Assembly: GCF_001050345.1 (NCBI RefSeq)
Contig: NZ_LFMW01000024.1
Span: forward strand, 62,001-126,000
Origin: Pseudomonas fildesensis
GTDB lineage: Bacteria > Pseudomonadota > Gammaproteobacteria > Pseudomonadales > Pseudomonadaceae
DNA length: 64,000 nt
Direction: 5' to 3'
Positions 53,468-62,843 of the stretch are shown here, in pieces. The notes beneath the pieces are model-generated. The model searched no databases. It saw only the letters and a list, made by a program, of their open reading frames with translations, and was not told where the DNA came from. Numbering within the stretch: the stretch's first letter is position 1; every line of letters begins with the position of its first letter. Both the position numbers and the translations under genes were made by a program.

Positions 53468-54784
53468 TCAGGTCATCTGAATGATGGTCTGCATGATGGT
53501 GCTCTGGGTGGAGATAGTCTTGGCGTTCGCCTGGTAGTTGCTCTGGGCCTTGATCAGGTCCACCAGCTCGTTGGTCAGGTTGACGTTGGAGTTCTCCAGG
53601 GAGCTGGCCACGATCGAGCCCAAGGTACCGGACTGCGGGGAGTCGTAACCTGGCTGGCCCGAAGCAAAGGTTTCTCTCCAGGTAGTACCGCCGGAAGGCT
53701 GCAGCCCCTGTTCGTTGTTGAAGCTGGCCAGGGAGAGCTGGCCTATAGACTTGCTCTGCTGATTGCTGAACGTGGCGAACAGCACGCCGCTGCCGTCGAT
53801 TTTCAGACCGGTGATCTGGCCGGTGGCATAACCGTCGGTGATCGGCGGGTTACGGTAGCTGGCCGAGTTGTACTGGGTAATATCAGCCATGCTCACCGCG
53901 ATACCACCTGGGTTGGCAGCAGCGCCGTTAGCTTTCCACACACCGTCGGTCACGGTACCTGGTTTCCAGGTGGAAATGGTCAGGGTGGTGTTGGAAACAA
54001 TGCTCGGAGGAGTAACGACCCCAGTGAGCTTGCCGGCAGTGTCGAACGATAATGTCGACGCCACAGGCGCCACCGCGCCTGTGCCACTGATCGGCGTGCC
54101 GTCTGGGTTACGCCCGTCGATCAAGGTGTAGGACTTCCATTGGTTGGAATCCGTCTTCACCAGGTACTGCACCATCGGGTGAGCGTTGCCCTGGGTGTCA
54201 TACAGCGTGGTGCTGTATTGAGTCGTGAAGGTATCGGTTTTGGTTGGATCAAACGGTTTCAAAACCTGATCAATCACCGGTTCCGAGGAATTCAGGTTGC
54301 TGGTGGAGTCCACCTTGGTAGAAGCCTTCGGCGGCAGGTTCGACAGGTTCAGTTGCAGGTCAACCAGGCCGCCCTTGGTGATCTTGCCATTTTCGTCCGC
54401 TGCGTAGCCCTGCAGGCGCGAAGTGCCGGTGTTGTTGGTGATGTAGCCGTCTTTGTCCGCACGGAAAGCACCGCTGCGGGTGTACTCCAGCGAGCCGTCA
54501 CTGGCCTTCTGCACGAAAAAGCCACCGCCCTGGATCGCCATGTCCAGGATGCCACCGCTACCGTTGACGTCACCTTGGGTGAACTGCTGGGACACAGCCG
54601 CCAGGTTCACGCCATTGCCGATGCTGTTCTGGCCGGTGCCCAGTTTGGAGGCCGCGTAGATATCCGCGAACTCCGCACGGGACGATTTGAAGCCGGTGGT
54701 CGCGACGTTGGCGATGTTGTTGCCGGTCACGTCCAGTTGTTTGTTGGCCGCATAGAGGCCGCTAAGGCCGATGTTAAAAGACAT
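53468..54784 (-). CDS. flgE: Flagellar hook protein FlgE
   Basis: This 438-residue protein builds the flagellar hook and is exported by the flagellar type III system. The N-terminus (MSFNIGLSGLYAANKQLDVTGNNIANVATTGFK, quoted in part as SGLYAANKQLDVTGNNIAN) and the C-terminus (NVNLTNELVDLIKAQSNYQANAKTIST, in part NELVDLIKAQSNYQAN) are the conserved D0 coiled segments of rod/hook proteins, with a variable middle. It is last in the flgBCDE run. Confidence 0.96.
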   Translation of the reverse strand: MSFNIGLSGLYAANKQLDVTGNNIANVATTGFKSSRAEFADIYAASKLGTGQNSIGNGVNLAAVSQQFTQGDVNGSGGILDMAIQGGGFFVQKASDGSLEYTRSGAFRADKDGYITNNTGTSRLQGYAADENGKITKGGLVDLQLNLSNLPPKASTKVDSTSNLNSSEPVIDQVLKPFDPTKTDTFTTQYSTTLYDTQGNAHPMVQYLVKTDSNQWKSYTLIDGRNPDGTPISGTGAVAPVASTLSFDTAGKLTGVVTPPSIVSNTTLTISTWKPGTVTDGVWKANGAAANPGGIAVSMADITQYNSASYRNPPITDGYATGQITGLKIDGSGVLFATFSNQQSKSIGQLSLASFNNEQGLQPSGGTTWRETFASGQPGYDSPQSGTLGSIVASSLENSNVNLTNELVDLIKAQSNYQANAKTISTQSTIMQTIIQMT

Positions 54785-54815
54785 GTTTCTCTCCCTCTGC
54801 CGTATTTAGCCGGCT

Positions 54816-55538
54816 CTATGTACCGATAGTCTGAATTTGCGACAGCTTGATGCTGGTTCCGCCCGCCAGGTTGAGCAGCATTTCGCCGCCGGTCTGGCTC
54901 AACGTCACGCTGGTCACCGTTGCCGGCAGCGAGGTGGTCAGGGCAACGGAATCGCCCTTGTCATTCTTGGTGGTGGCGTTGAACGTATAGGTACCCGAGG
55001 CAACCACTTCGCCCTTGTCGTTCTTGCCATCCCAAATAAAACTCTGGGTACCGGCACTTTGGGCGCCCATATCAATGGTGCGCACCGTGTCGCCGTCTTT
55101 GTCGGTGATCTTGATGGAGACATTGCCCACCGCCGATGTCACCGCTACGGAGCCGGTCATGCTCTTGCTGGTATCGACCAGGGTCTTGTCGGTCTGAGTG
55201 ATCACCGAACGCCCCACCAGCGACGAGGCTTGCAGCGCTTGCGACGACGTGACGTTGCTGGAGATGGCCTTGACCGAGTCGTTCAGGTTATTGATGCCTT
55301 CGAGGCTGCTGAACTGCGCCAGCTGTGCCACAAACGCACCGTTGTCCTGAGGCGACAGCGGGTCCTGGTTTTTCAACTGGGTAACCAGCAACTGCAGGAA
55401 CGAATCCTTGCCCATTGCCTGGTTGCCCGTCGCGGTCGTCGTAGCGCTGCTGATGCTGCTGTTGTCCGTTGCGGTCTTGACCTTGGAGTTGAAAAGGTCC
55501 TGGACTGCCGTGTTGGTGGAAGTATCAACGATGGCCAT
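54816..55538 (-). CDS. flgD: Flagellar hook assembly protein FlgD
   Basis: This 240-residue hook cap scaffold has the FlgD N-terminal core (GKDSFLQLLVTQLKNQDPLSPQDNGAFVAQLAQFSSLEG, quoted in part as FLQLLVTQLKNQDP) and the C-terminal beta domain with FIWDGKNDKGEVVASGTY. It is followed by flgE after 31 bases and preceded by flgC. Confidence 0.96.
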   Translation of the reverse strand: MAIVDTSTNTAVQDLFNSKVKTATDNSSISSATTTATGNQAMGKDSFLQLLVTQLKNQDPLSPQDNGAFVAQLAQFSSLEGINNLNDSVKAISSNVTSSQALQASSLVGRSVITQTDKTLVDTSKSMTGSVAVTSAVGNVSIKITDKDGDTVRTIDMGAQSAGTQSFIWDGKNDKGEVVASGTYTFNATTKNDKGDSVALTTSLPATVTSVTLSQTGGEMLLNLAGGTSIKLSQIQTIGT

Positions 55539-55554
55539 ATTTTGGCGCCCCTTA

Positions 55555-55998
55555 TCACTGACCCAGGGTCAGGACCTTCTGCATCATGGTTTTGGCGGTG
55601 TTCATCATTTCCGCGTTGGTCTGGAACGAGCGGCTGGCAGAAATCATGTCAGCCATTTCCTCGACCACGTTGACGTTGGGGTAATACACGTAACCCTTTT
55701 CGTTCGCGGCAGGGTGGTTAGGCTCGTAACGCGCTTCGAGATTGCTCTGGTCTTCGACTACACCGAGCACTTGCACGCCCTGGCCGGCTGCGTCCTGGTT
55801 CTGGAACAGCGAATCGCTGCCGCCGCTCTGGCCGCCCTGGAACATGGTGGCGAATACCGGGTGACGGGCGCGGTAGGTCTGGTCAATGCTCGAAGACACG
55901 GTCTCGGCGTTGGCGATGTTACTGGCGACGGTGTTGAGGCGCGTGGTCTGCGCGCTCATGCCACTACCGGCAATATTGAAAACACTGGACAGGGACAT
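55555..55998 (-). CDS. flgC: Flagellar basal-body rod protein FlgC
   Basis: This 147-residue proximal rod protein has the FlgC start (SLSSVFNIAGSGMSAQTTRLN) and the C-terminal ASRSFQTNAEMMNTAKTMMQK (in part), both parts of the rod coiled coil. It is three bases after flgB. Confidence 0.96.
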   Translation of the reverse strand: MSLSSVFNIAGSGMSAQTTRLNTVASNIANAETVSSSIDQTYRARHPVFATMFQGGQSGGSDSLFQNQDAAGQGVQVLGVVEDQSNLEARYEPNHPAANEKGYVYYPNVNVVEEMADMISASRSFQTNAEMMNTAKTMMQKVLTLGQ

Positions 55999-56001
55999 GG
56001 C

Positions 56002-56409
56002 TTACTCTCCACGCAGGGCTGACATCAGCCCTTTGAATTTGCTGTTAAGCAGGGTGAAGCTGGCCTGGAAGTTCACCGAGTTTTCGGCATAGGCCGATTG
56101 CTCCAGCTGGGCGTCGACGGTGTTCTGGTCGATCGATGGCTGCATCGGCGTGCGATACAGCAGCGACTCGTCACCACTGCTCAGGCCTTGCGCTTCGATA
56201 TGACGAGTGTTGGTCATGTTCAAGGCGAAGGTACCGTTCTTGGTCTTGTCCTGCTGTGCGGCGAGCACGGCGGAGAAGTCCAGGTCCCGAGCCTTGTAGT
56301 TCGGGGTGTCGGCGTTGGCGATGTTGTTGGCCAGGACTTCGGCACGCTGAGCGCGGAAGCCCAGGGCTTGTTCGTGGATACCGAGCGCTTTATCGAAGCT
56401 GATGCTCAT
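56002..56409 (-). CDS. flgB: Flagellar basal-body rod protein FlgB
   Basis: This 135-residue rod protein begins SISFDKALGIHEQALGFRAQR and contains LANNIANADTPNYKARDLDF. I chose the ATG at 56409; upstream frame to 56538 lies across the promoter. It heads the flgBCDE operon behind a sigma-54 promoter. Confidence 0.95.
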   Translation of the reverse strand: MSISFDKALGIHEQALGFRAQRAEVLANNIANADTPNYKARDLDFSAVLAAQQDKTKNGTFALNMTNTRHIEAQGLSSGDESLLYRTPMQPSIDQNTVDAQLEQSAYAENSVNFQASFTLLNSKFKGLMSALRGE

Positions 56410-56453
56410 GGCGGAAACCTTTAGGCTGACCTGCTGTTCGTTAACAGGAACAT

Positions 56454-56470
56454 AGCAAGGTGCATGCCAA
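56454..56470 (-). promoter_or_regulatory. Sigma-54 promoter of flgBCDE
   Basis: On the minus strand TTGGCATGCACCTTGCT has the -24 GG and -12 GC ten bases apart, as in the RpoN consensus TGGCAC-N5-TTGC. A start near 56443 leaves a 34-base leader to the flgB ATG. Middle flagellar genes in Pseudomonas are RpoN-dependent. Confidence 0.75.
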
Positions 56471-56607
56471 CCTTCTAAAGTCCCGTAACTCAAGGGTTTC
56501 CGGAGAGGTTGCCGGCGGCAATGCCAGAAAAGCGGCAAGCGCCTTCCGCGTGGCGCCAGTAAAGCGGCAATGCGGGTTGCCGCTTTCCTTCAACTTGCCG
56601 CAGAAAC

Positions 56608-56643
56608 AAATGTGGGAGGGGTCGCACCGCCCCTCCCACATTT
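56608..56643. repeat. Short REP-like hairpin between cheR and flgB
   Basis: AAATGTGGGAGGGG and CCCCTCCCACATTT pair around an eight-base loop. The arms are the outer parts of the element at 2266-2360, without its core, and a T/A run flanks it, so it could end cheR transcription. Confidence 0.7.
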
Positions 56644-56662
56644 TTTGATCTGCGTACTATTA

Positions 56663-57490
56663 CTATTTCGCCTGGTAAATGATCCCCGGGCTGCACTGCA
56701 CCATCTGGTAATGATCCGGCAAGCCGTTCAGCGCCTCGGACGCACCGAGGAACAGGTAGCCACCACGCTTGAGGGTGCCGTGGATGCGCAACAGGATGTC
56801 TTTCTTCACTTCGGCCGAAAAGTAGATCAGCACGTTGCGGCAGAACACCATGTCGAACTTGCCCAGGCTGGCATAGCTGTCGAGCAGGTTGAACGAACGA
56901 AACTCCACGCGGCTCTTGATCGGCGCCTTGACCGCCCAACGCCCTGCCACTTTCGGGTCGAAGAAACGTTGCAGGCGTTCCGGGGACAAACCACGGCCCA
57001 GGGCCAGGCTGTCGTACTCGCCGGTCTTGCAGTTGGTGAGCATGGTGCCGGACAAGTCCGTTGCGACAATTTGCGCACCGGCCTTCAACTGGCCCATGTT
57101 GGTCCGCTCGAATTCATCGATGGACATCGAAATCGAATACGGTTCCTGACCCGACGAACACGCCGCCGACCAGATGCGCAAGCGCTGACCGGGGCTGGCC
57201 TTGATGGCTTCCGGCAACACTTTGCTCTTGAGCACCTCGAAGGGATAGGTGTCCCGAAACCACAGGGTTTCGTTGGTGGTCATGGCATCGACCACCATTT
57301 CCTTGAGCCCGCTGCGCGGCTGGCTCTGGATGCGCTGGACCAGCTCACCCAAGGACTTGATGCCCTGCTGTTCCATCAGTTTGTTGAGACGGCTGGATAC
57401 CAAGTATTGCTTGTTTTCACCGAGCAATATGCCACAGGCTTTTTCCAGGAAGACCCGGAACTGTTCAAAATCCAAATTACCCGTAGACAC
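56663..57490 (-). CDS. cheR: Chemotaxis protein methyltransferase CheR
   Basis: This 275-residue enzyme methylates glutamates of chemoreceptors with S-adenosylmethionine. It has the helical N-domain and the SAM-binding domain with IWSAACSSGQEPYSIS and FDMVFCRNVLIYFS. It lies 43 bases after cheV in the same transcript direction, as in P. aeruginosa (PA3348-PA3349). Confidence 0.95.
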   Translation of the reverse strand: MSTGNLDFEQFRVFLEKACGILLGENKQYLVSSRLNKLMEQQGIKSLGELVQRIQSQPRSGLKEMVVDAMTTNETLWFRDTYPFEVLKSKVLPEAIKASPGQRLRIWSAACSSGQEPYSISMSIDEFERTNMGQLKAGAQIVATDLSGTMLTNCKTGEYDSLALGRGLSPERLQRFFDPKVAGRWAVKAPIKSRVEFRSFNLLDSYASLGKFDMVFCRNVLIYFSAEVKKDILLRIHGTLKRGGYLFLGASEALNGLPDHYQMVQCSPGIIYQAK

Positions 57491-57533
57491 TGATACCGCC
57501 TCTAAAATCGTATGACCGCCAGGGAGAAAGCCC

Positions 57534-58466
57534 CTAGCTATGATCTGCTGCCTTGATCCGGTCGACTACCCGGGATGCCAGGTCATCAGGACGAAATTTG
57601 GCCAGAAAGTCATCGGCACCGACCTTCTTCACCATCGCCTGATTGAATACGCCCGACAACGAAGTATGCAGGATGATATGCAACTTTTGCATGCGTGGAT
57701 CGCTGCGTATCTCGGCCGTGAGAGTGTAGCCGTCCATTTCCGGCATCTCGATGTCGGAGATCATCATCAAGAATTCTTCTTCCGGTTTCTTGCCTTCTTC
57801 TACCAGCTTGCGCAAGTAATCCAACGCCTGGCGACCATCATTGAGGGCCACCACGTCAACACCGATGGTTTGCAGGCAACGGGTCACCTGTTTACGCGCC
57901 ACCGAGGAATCATCCACCGTCAGCACCCGCAGCGAGATCGCCTTGTGCGCCGTGTCAGCATCTACCACGCCCACCGAAATCGTTTCCGAGGTCGGCGCCA
58001 CTTCGGCGAGGATTTTCTCCACGTCGATGATTTCCACCAACTGGTTATCGACCCGCGTCACTGCCGTGAGGTAGTGATCGCGGCCGGTGCCCTTGGGCGG
58101 CGGATGGATCTCTTCCCAGTTCATGTTAACGATGCGCTCCACCGAGCGCACCAGGAAACCCTGGGTCTTGGTGTTGTACTCGGTAATGATCACGAACGGG
58201 CTCTGGCGGTCCTGCAAGCCAGCCGAACCGGTGGCCAGGGCCAGGTCAAGAATCGGGATAGTCGCGCCGCGGATGTTGGCCACGCCACACACCACCGGGC
58301 TGGACTTGGGCATGATCGTCAGCTTGGGACACTGCAACACTTCCCGCACTTTAAACACGTTAATGCCATACAGTTGCTTGCCGTCCAGGCGAAAAAGCAA
58401 CAACTCCAGGCGATTCTGCCCTACCAGCTGTGTGCGCTGGTTTACTGAATCCATTACTCCTGCCAT
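57534..58466 (-). CDS. cheV: Chemotaxis protein CheV
   Basis: This 310-residue coupling protein has an N-terminal CheW-like domain (about 20-160, with FKVREVLQCPKL, GVANIRGATIPILDL) and a C-terminal receiver domain with the phospho-Asp in MISDIEMPEMDG. It links receptors to CheA and may help adaptation. It is divergent from flgA; an AGGAG ribosome site precedes its ATG. Confidence 0.95.
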   Translation of the reverse strand: MAGVMDSVNQRTQLVGQNRLELLLFRLDGKQLYGINVFKVREVLQCPKLTIMPKSSPVVCGVANIRGATIPILDLALATGSAGLQDRQSPFVIITEYNTKTQGFLVRSVERIVNMNWEEIHPPPKGTGRDHYLTAVTRVDNQLVEIIDVEKILAEVAPTSETISVGVVDADTAHKAISLRVLTVDDSSVARKQVTRCLQTIGVDVVALNDGRQALDYLRKLVEEGKKPEEEFLMMISDIEMPEMDGYTLTAEIRSDPRMQKLHIILHTSLSGVFNQAMVKKVGADDFLAKFRPDDLASRVVDRIKAADHS

Positions 58467-58530
58467 GCCTTGACTCCTACGCTAAAACCTTTGGCTATAC
58501 CTACAAGGGCAGCGCGCACCCAACAGTAAA

Positions 58531-58546
58531 CGGCACGAGCTTTGCT
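58531..58546 (+). promoter_or_regulatory. Sigma-54 promoter of flgA
   Basis: CGGCACGAGCTTTGCT has GG (58532-58533) and GC (58544-58545) ten bases apart and matches the RpoN consensus well. The expected start near 58557 is one base before the annotated flgA ATG. Confidence 0.75.
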
Positions 58547-58557
58547 ATTTGTTGGGT

Positions 58558-59322
58558 ATGGATATTAAAACGACAGTTTCCCGACGCCCTGGCCTCCTAC
58601 CGTACCGCAGTTTGCTCTGCGTCTCGATGGCGCTGCTTGCCTTGGTCTCAGGGGCTACGGCCCGCGCAGACAACGTCACCTTGCCTGATCTACTTATCGG
58701 CGTCACCCAAGGCTTTCTTGAGTTCACTGTAGAAGATTATCTGGCGACCACCCAGACACCTGGGCGTTATGAAATACAGGTCAACCAGCTCGACCCCCGC
58801 CTGCGCATGCCGATGTGCGACAAGGAATTGACAGCCACCCTGGAAAGCCCCGCACAGCCCATCGGCCGTGTGACGGTGAAGGTGCGCTGCGAGGGCGCCT
58901 CACCCTGGACGGTGTTTGTGCCGGCGCAGGTCAAGCTGTTCCGTGATGTAGTGGTGGTGGCGCGGCCGCTGAAACGCACCGGCATCATCGGTTTTGAGGA
59001 CGTTGTACTGCGTGAACGCGACATCAGCCTGATCAACCAGGGCTACCTGACGTCCCTGGACCAGGCCGTCGGGCAGAAACTTACCCGACCAGTGGTCACC
59101 GATCAGGTCATCACACTGGTTCATCTGGAACAGGCCGAGGTGATTCGCAAGGGCGACCAAGTGGTGATATCCGCGAGCAGCGGCGGGTTGAACGTGAAAA
59201 TGCCGGGGGAAGCGCTGTCCAACGGCGGCATGAGCGAACAGATACGAGTCAAGAACCTCAACTCCAACCGCGTGATCAGGGCGCGGGTGACGGCACCTGG
59301 CCAAGTCGAGGTTGCTTTATAG
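58558..59322 (+). CDS. flgA: Flagellar P-ring assembly chaperone FlgA
   Basis: This 254-residue protein is exported by a signal peptide (LLCVSMALLALVSGATARA, cleavage near residue 40) and helps build the P ring. The C-terminal SAF domain includes GFEDVVLRERDISLINQGYL (in part GFEDVVLRERDI) and TAPGQVEV near the end. The ATG at 58558 is right at the predicted sigma-54 start site, so either the message is nearly leaderless or an internal start is used; a Met at 58627 would still leave a usable signal peptide. Confidence 0.92.
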   Translation: MDIKTTVSRRPGLLPYRSLLCVSMALLALVSGATARADNVTLPDLLIGVTQGFLEFTVEDYLATTQTPGRYEIQVNQLDPRLRMPMCDKELTATLESPAQPIGRVTVKVRCEGASPWTVFVPAQVKLFRDVVVVARPLKRTGIIGFEDVVLRERDISLINQGYLTSLDQAVGQKLTRPVVTDQVITLVHLEQAEVIRKGDQVVISASSGGLNVKMPGEALSNGGMSEQIRVKNLNSNRVIRARVTAPGQVEVAL

Positions 59323-59400
59323 ATCACTGGTATAGGACGCCAGCTTTTCCTACACTGTGCGCTAGACGTTAGCGTGTGCAGGTTTATTGTCAATCGAGCC

Positions 59401-59427
59401 TAAAGTTTGTCCGGGTATGGCCGAAAA
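59401..59427 (+). promoter_or_regulatory. Sigma-28 (FliA) promoter of flgM
   Basis: TAAAGTTT (59401-59408), 11 bases, GCCGAAAA (59420-59427) differs by one base from the FliA consensus TAAAGTTT-N11-GCCGATAA. It lies about 30 bases upstream of a start for flgM at 59465. Confidence 0.85.
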
Positions 59428-59464
59428 CATGGCAAGCGTCCAAATACCCAGAGGTTTTTTTAAC

Positions 59465-59788
59465 ATGGTCATTGATTTCAGTCGTTTAAATAACGCCCCG
59501 GCATTGCCAGGCAATACGCGCACCAGCGGCACCAAGGACAGCGTAGAAGCCAAGGCCCAGCCCCTGCCCGCCAAGGCAGAACAGGCTGTTGCCAGCCAAA
59601 GCGGGGAATCCGTACATTTGAGCAATGAGGCTCAACAGTTGCAGAAGGTCACTGACTCGCTGCGCGATCAACCGGTTGTCAATAAAGCCCGCGTGGCCGA
59701 ATTGAAACAGGCAATCGCCGATGGCAGCTATAAAGTCGACAGCAACCGTGTAGCCAGCAAGCTGCTTAACTTCGAAGCCGAGCGCTAG
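59465..59788 (+). CDS. flgM: Anti-sigma-28 factor FlgM
   Basis: This 107-residue protein binds and blocks FliA until the hook is complete, then leaves the cell through the flagellar export gate. The disordered N-terminus and the C-terminal helices (VARVAELKQAIADGSYKVDSNRVA, in part ELKQAIADGSYKVD) are typical. The upstream FliA promoter gives it negative autoregulation. flgN follows after 48 bases. Confidence 0.93.
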   Translation: MVIDFSRLNNAPALPGNTRTSGTKDSVEAKAQPLPAKAEQAVASQSGESVHLSNEAQQLQKVTDSLRDQPVVNKARVAELKQAIADGSYKVDSNRVASKLLNFEAER

Positions 59789-59836
59789 GCACAGGCCTGC
59801 GCCGGGCTTTTGGACGCTTAAAACCCAAGGCCAGCC

Positions 59837-60307
59837 ATGCACCACGACGAAAACCTGCTTCAACTGATCATTGATGATCTGGCGCCGACGCAACATTTGC
59901 TCGAGCTGCTCAAAGAAGAGACCCTGGCCCTCTACGGCCGGGACATGTCCTTGCTCGAAGAAATTCTGGCGCACAAACAGTCGTTGATTGTCTTGCTGGA
60001 ACAGCATGGCAAGAAGCGCAGCGAGATTCTTGTCAGCCTTGGCCTGCCGGCCGATCACGACGGCCTCGCACAGCTGGCCAGCCACTCTACGGTCGGCGAT
60101 CAACTACTGGCCCAGAGCGAAGCACTCAATCAATTGCTCAGCCAGTGTCAGAAGACCAACGCGCTTAACGGTCAGTCGATTCAGCTTCAGCAAGCCACGA
60201 CCGCCAACCAGTTACGTATACTTCACGGCGGCGAGCCTCCGGCGCTTTACAACGCCCAGGGTTCCACCTCACGCCTAGTCAAACCAAGCACCCGCAGCCA
60301 AGCCTGA
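59837..60307 (+). CDS. flgN: Flagellar export chaperone FlgN
   Basis: This 156-residue helical protein is the chaperone for the hook-filament junction proteins FlgK and FlgL. It has the long amphipathic helices of the family (LLQLIIDDLAPTQHLLELLKEE in part) and follows flgM as usual. Confidence 0.9.
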   Translation: MHHDENLLQLIIDDLAPTQHLLELLKEETLALYGRDMSLLEEILAHKQSLIVLLEQHGKKRSEILVSLGLPADHDGLAQLASHSTVGDQLLAQSEALNQLLSQCQKTNALNGQSIQLQQATTANQLRILHGGEPPALYNAQGSTSRLVKPSTRSQA

Positions 60308-60403
60308 CGCCGGATTTCGGCGCGCCCTATCCAAGGCGCGTTACATACTGGCAAAATGCCGATTCTTGTGTGTAGTCGTATTTTGTCTGGAGATGGAAGA
60401 ACC

Positions 60404-61153
60404 GTGTTCAACGCCCTTAATGCGGAAGATGCCCCGCAGCCACCCAAGGTGCTCACCACGCCTCTGGAAATCGCCGGCACCTTGCGGATGCTGCAAGAAA
60501 GCCATGATCCGTTGATCATCACCTTCCACGAACGCAGCCAGCGCTTCCAGAGCTACCTGGTGGATGTCGACCGGGACAGCAAATCCCTGGCCCTCGACGA
60601 AATGATCCCCCGCGACGGCGAACGCTACCTTGAGAATGGCGAACCCTTCCGCATCGAAGGCTTCCACGACGGCGTGCGCATCGCCTGGGAAAGCAACGGC
60701 GGCCTGACCATCAGCGAGAAAGGCGGTCACCGCATCTACACCGGCAGCATGCCAGACGAGGTGGTTTACCATCAGCGCCGCAATGCTTTCCGTGCCGCAC
60801 TGAAGCTGGCCCAGTTGGTCAACATCGAACTGGGCGGCGAGAAACTCAAGGCGCCGGTCAACGGCAAGCTGCTGGATATTTCCGCCACCGGCTGCAAGTT
60901 GCGTTTTGAAGGCGACATTTCCGAGCGCTTGCAACTGGGCCAGGTCTATGACCGCTTTATTGCTGCCCTGCCGTTCGGCAGCATGACCACCTGCGTCGAA
61001 CTGCGTTACCTGCATTTCGAAGAGAGGATCAACACCACCTTCGCCGGCGTGCGCTTCCACAATATGAGTGGCTTGGTGCAGCGCCAGGTGGAGCGGTTTG
61101 TGTACCAACTGCAACGCGAAGCGCGACGCTTTGACAAGGACGACGACCTTTAA
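60404..61153 (+). CDS. ycgR: Flagellar brake protein YcgR (PilZ domain)
   Basis: This 249-residue protein slows the flagellar motor when cyclic di-GMP is high. An N-terminal YcgR domain precedes a PilZ domain with the ligand motifs RRNAFR (RxxxR type) near residue 122 and DISATG (DxSxxG) near residue 163. I chose the GTG at 60404 with GGAAG upstream; an in-frame start at 60356 adds 16 unlikely residues. It completes the flgA-flgM-flgN-ycgR order seen in P. aeruginosa. Confidence 0.92.
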   Translation: MFNALNAEDAPQPPKVLTTPLEIAGTLRMLQESHDPLIITFHERSQRFQSYLVDVDRDSKSLALDEMIPRDGERYLENGEPFRIEGFHDGVRIAWESNGGLTISEKGGHRIYTGSMPDEVVYHQRRNAFRAALKLAQLVNIELGGEKLKAPVNGKLLDISATGCKLRFEGDISERLQLGQVYDRFIAALPFGSMTTCVELRYLHFEERINTTFAGVRFHNMSGLVQRQVERFVYQLQREARRFDKDDDL

Positions 61154-61172
61154 CCGCTAAAAGTCGTGGCAA

Positions 61173-61209
61173 AAAAACGGGCAGATCCTGATGGGATCTG
61201 CCCGTTTTT
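61173..61209. terminator. Bidirectional terminator
   Basis: AAAAACGGGCAGATC and GATCTGCCCGTTTTT form a 15-base stem with a seven-base loop and T runs on both strands, between the convergent ycgR and MFS genes. Confidence 0.92.
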
Positions 61210-61213
61210 GCAT

Positions 61214-62599
61214 TCAGGGGCGTGCCCTGCTCAAGTCGTGAGGATGGTCATCCGGGCCAAGAGGTTCCGGGGGCCCTTCGAAGGCCGGCTCATCAACCGG
61301 CGGCTGCGGATCGGTTTCAGGCTCAGGCTCCGCAACCGGGTTCTGCATCTGCTCCTGCACCACCGCCTCGTCCACGCGCGGATCAAGACAGGCCACCAGC
61401 GGCGAACTGGACATGCTGTCGGGCATCGCCACGTGGTGCAACGGCGCATCGTCCACCTGATGCAGGTTAGTCACCGCCTTCGGCCGGATACGCCACACCA
61501 GAATCAACGCACACAAGCTGAAAAACGCATAGAGCATGTGGCTGCCGAACAGCTTCATGATCACACCCGCCAGCAACGGCCCGATGCTGGCACCGACCCC
61601 ATAGGTCACCAGCAGCATGGCCGTCAGCGATACCCGCCGATCTCCCTCGACATGGTCATTGGAAAACGCCACGGCCAGCGGATACAGGCAGAACTGCACC
61701 AGCGAACACAGGAACCCCGCCACGAACAGCACCTCCAGCGGCACTTTGCTCATGATCGCCAATGGCAATGCCGCCACCGCCAGGCATAAGGCGAAACAGC
61801 GAATCAGCAGCGCACGGTCATAACGGTCTGACAACCAGCCCAGCGGCCACTGCACCAACAGACCGGCAAAAATGCAGCTACCCATGAACAGGCCCACCTG
61901 CTCCGTCGTCAGCCCTTGCTGGGAGGCATACAGCGGTGCCAGACCGTAGAACGAACCCACGATCAACCCAGCGCCCAACACAGTGCTCAGCGACTGCGGC
62001 ACGCGCTGGATAAAGAAGCGCGGCTCCATCGGCGCCGGATGCAGGGGGGCCGGGTGAATACGCCGAGTCATGGCCACTGGCACCAGGCACAAGGCAAAGC
62101 ACAGCGCCACGAGCATCAACAGTTCGAGGCCGAGCTGGGGATGCATCACCAGGATCAATTGACCCAGCACCAGGCCGAGGTAGGACGCGATCATGTAGCC
62201 GCTGAACACCACCCCTCGCTGCTTGGCGTCGGCCTGCTCGTTAAGCCAGCTCTCGATAACCATGTACTGGCACATCATCCCCAGGCCCACGATCATCCGC
62301 AGCACGATCCAGGCAGGTAGCCAGTCGATCAGGCCGTGACCCAGCACCGCCGCACCGACAATCCCGGCACAGGTAGCGTAAGCACGAATATGCCCGACCC
62401 GGGCAATCAGGCGGTGCCCGATCTTGCCGCCCAGCACCAGTCCAAAATAGTTGGCCGCCATCAGCGCACCGACCCACAGGCTGTCGACATGGTCCGCCGC
62501 CAGGCGCAAGGCCAGGTAAGTACTGAGCAGGCCGGAGCCGATCAGCATCATCAAGGAGGCGAAATAAAGGGCTCGAAAAGATTTCCAGATCTGGCGCAT
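61214..62599 (-). CDS. MFS transporter, YcaD-like
   Basis: This 461-residue carrier has twelve hydrophobic segments and the sequence pattern of the YcaD group (SLWVGALMAANYFGLVLGGKIG in part, ESWLNEQADAKQRG). Compared with E. coli YcaD it has an extra C-terminal tail of about 70 residues rich in Pro, Glu, Asp and Ala (from about 390), facing the cytoplasm. The substrate is unknown. Confidence 0.88.
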   Translation of the reverse strand: MRQIWKSFRALYFASLMMLIGSGLLSTYLALRLAADHVDSLWVGALMAANYFGLVLGGKIGHRLIARVGHIRAYATCAGIVGAAVLGHGLIDWLPAWIVLRMIVGLGMMCQYMVIESWLNEQADAKQRGVVFSGYMIASYLGLVLGQLILVMHPQLGLELLMLVALCFALCLVPVAMTRRIHPAPLHPAPMEPRFFIQRVPQSLSTVLGAGLIVGSFYGLAPLYASQQGLTTEQVGLFMGSCIFAGLLVQWPLGWLSDRYDRALLIRCFALCLAVAALPLAIMSKVPLEVLFVAGFLCSLVQFCLYPLAVAFSNDHVEGDRRVSLTAMLLVTYGVGASIGPLLAGVIMKLFGSHMLYAFFSLCALILVWRIRPKAVTNLHQVDDAPLHHVAMPDSMSSSPLVACLDPRVDEAVVQEQMQNPVAEPEPETDPQPPVDEPAFEGPPEPLGPDDHPHDLSRARP

Positions 62600-62843
62600 C
62601 GGCGTTCCGAGCGGCTCCTTGCAGTGAGAGACAGGGCTATCGGCATGATAGTCCTGGGTTGCCGGGTCCGGACAGGCGATATGGGCTGTTTCCGGGGATT
62701 ATTTTGTTTAAAACGATTGGCTACAGCTCAGACGCTACCGAGTGGCGTGCGAGGTACACCGTTGCGAAAAATACACGACGCACCTGCTGTGAACCTCGGT
62801 CGGGCGCAAGGTTCGATTGGCATTTGAAAAGACCGCGCGCGCA

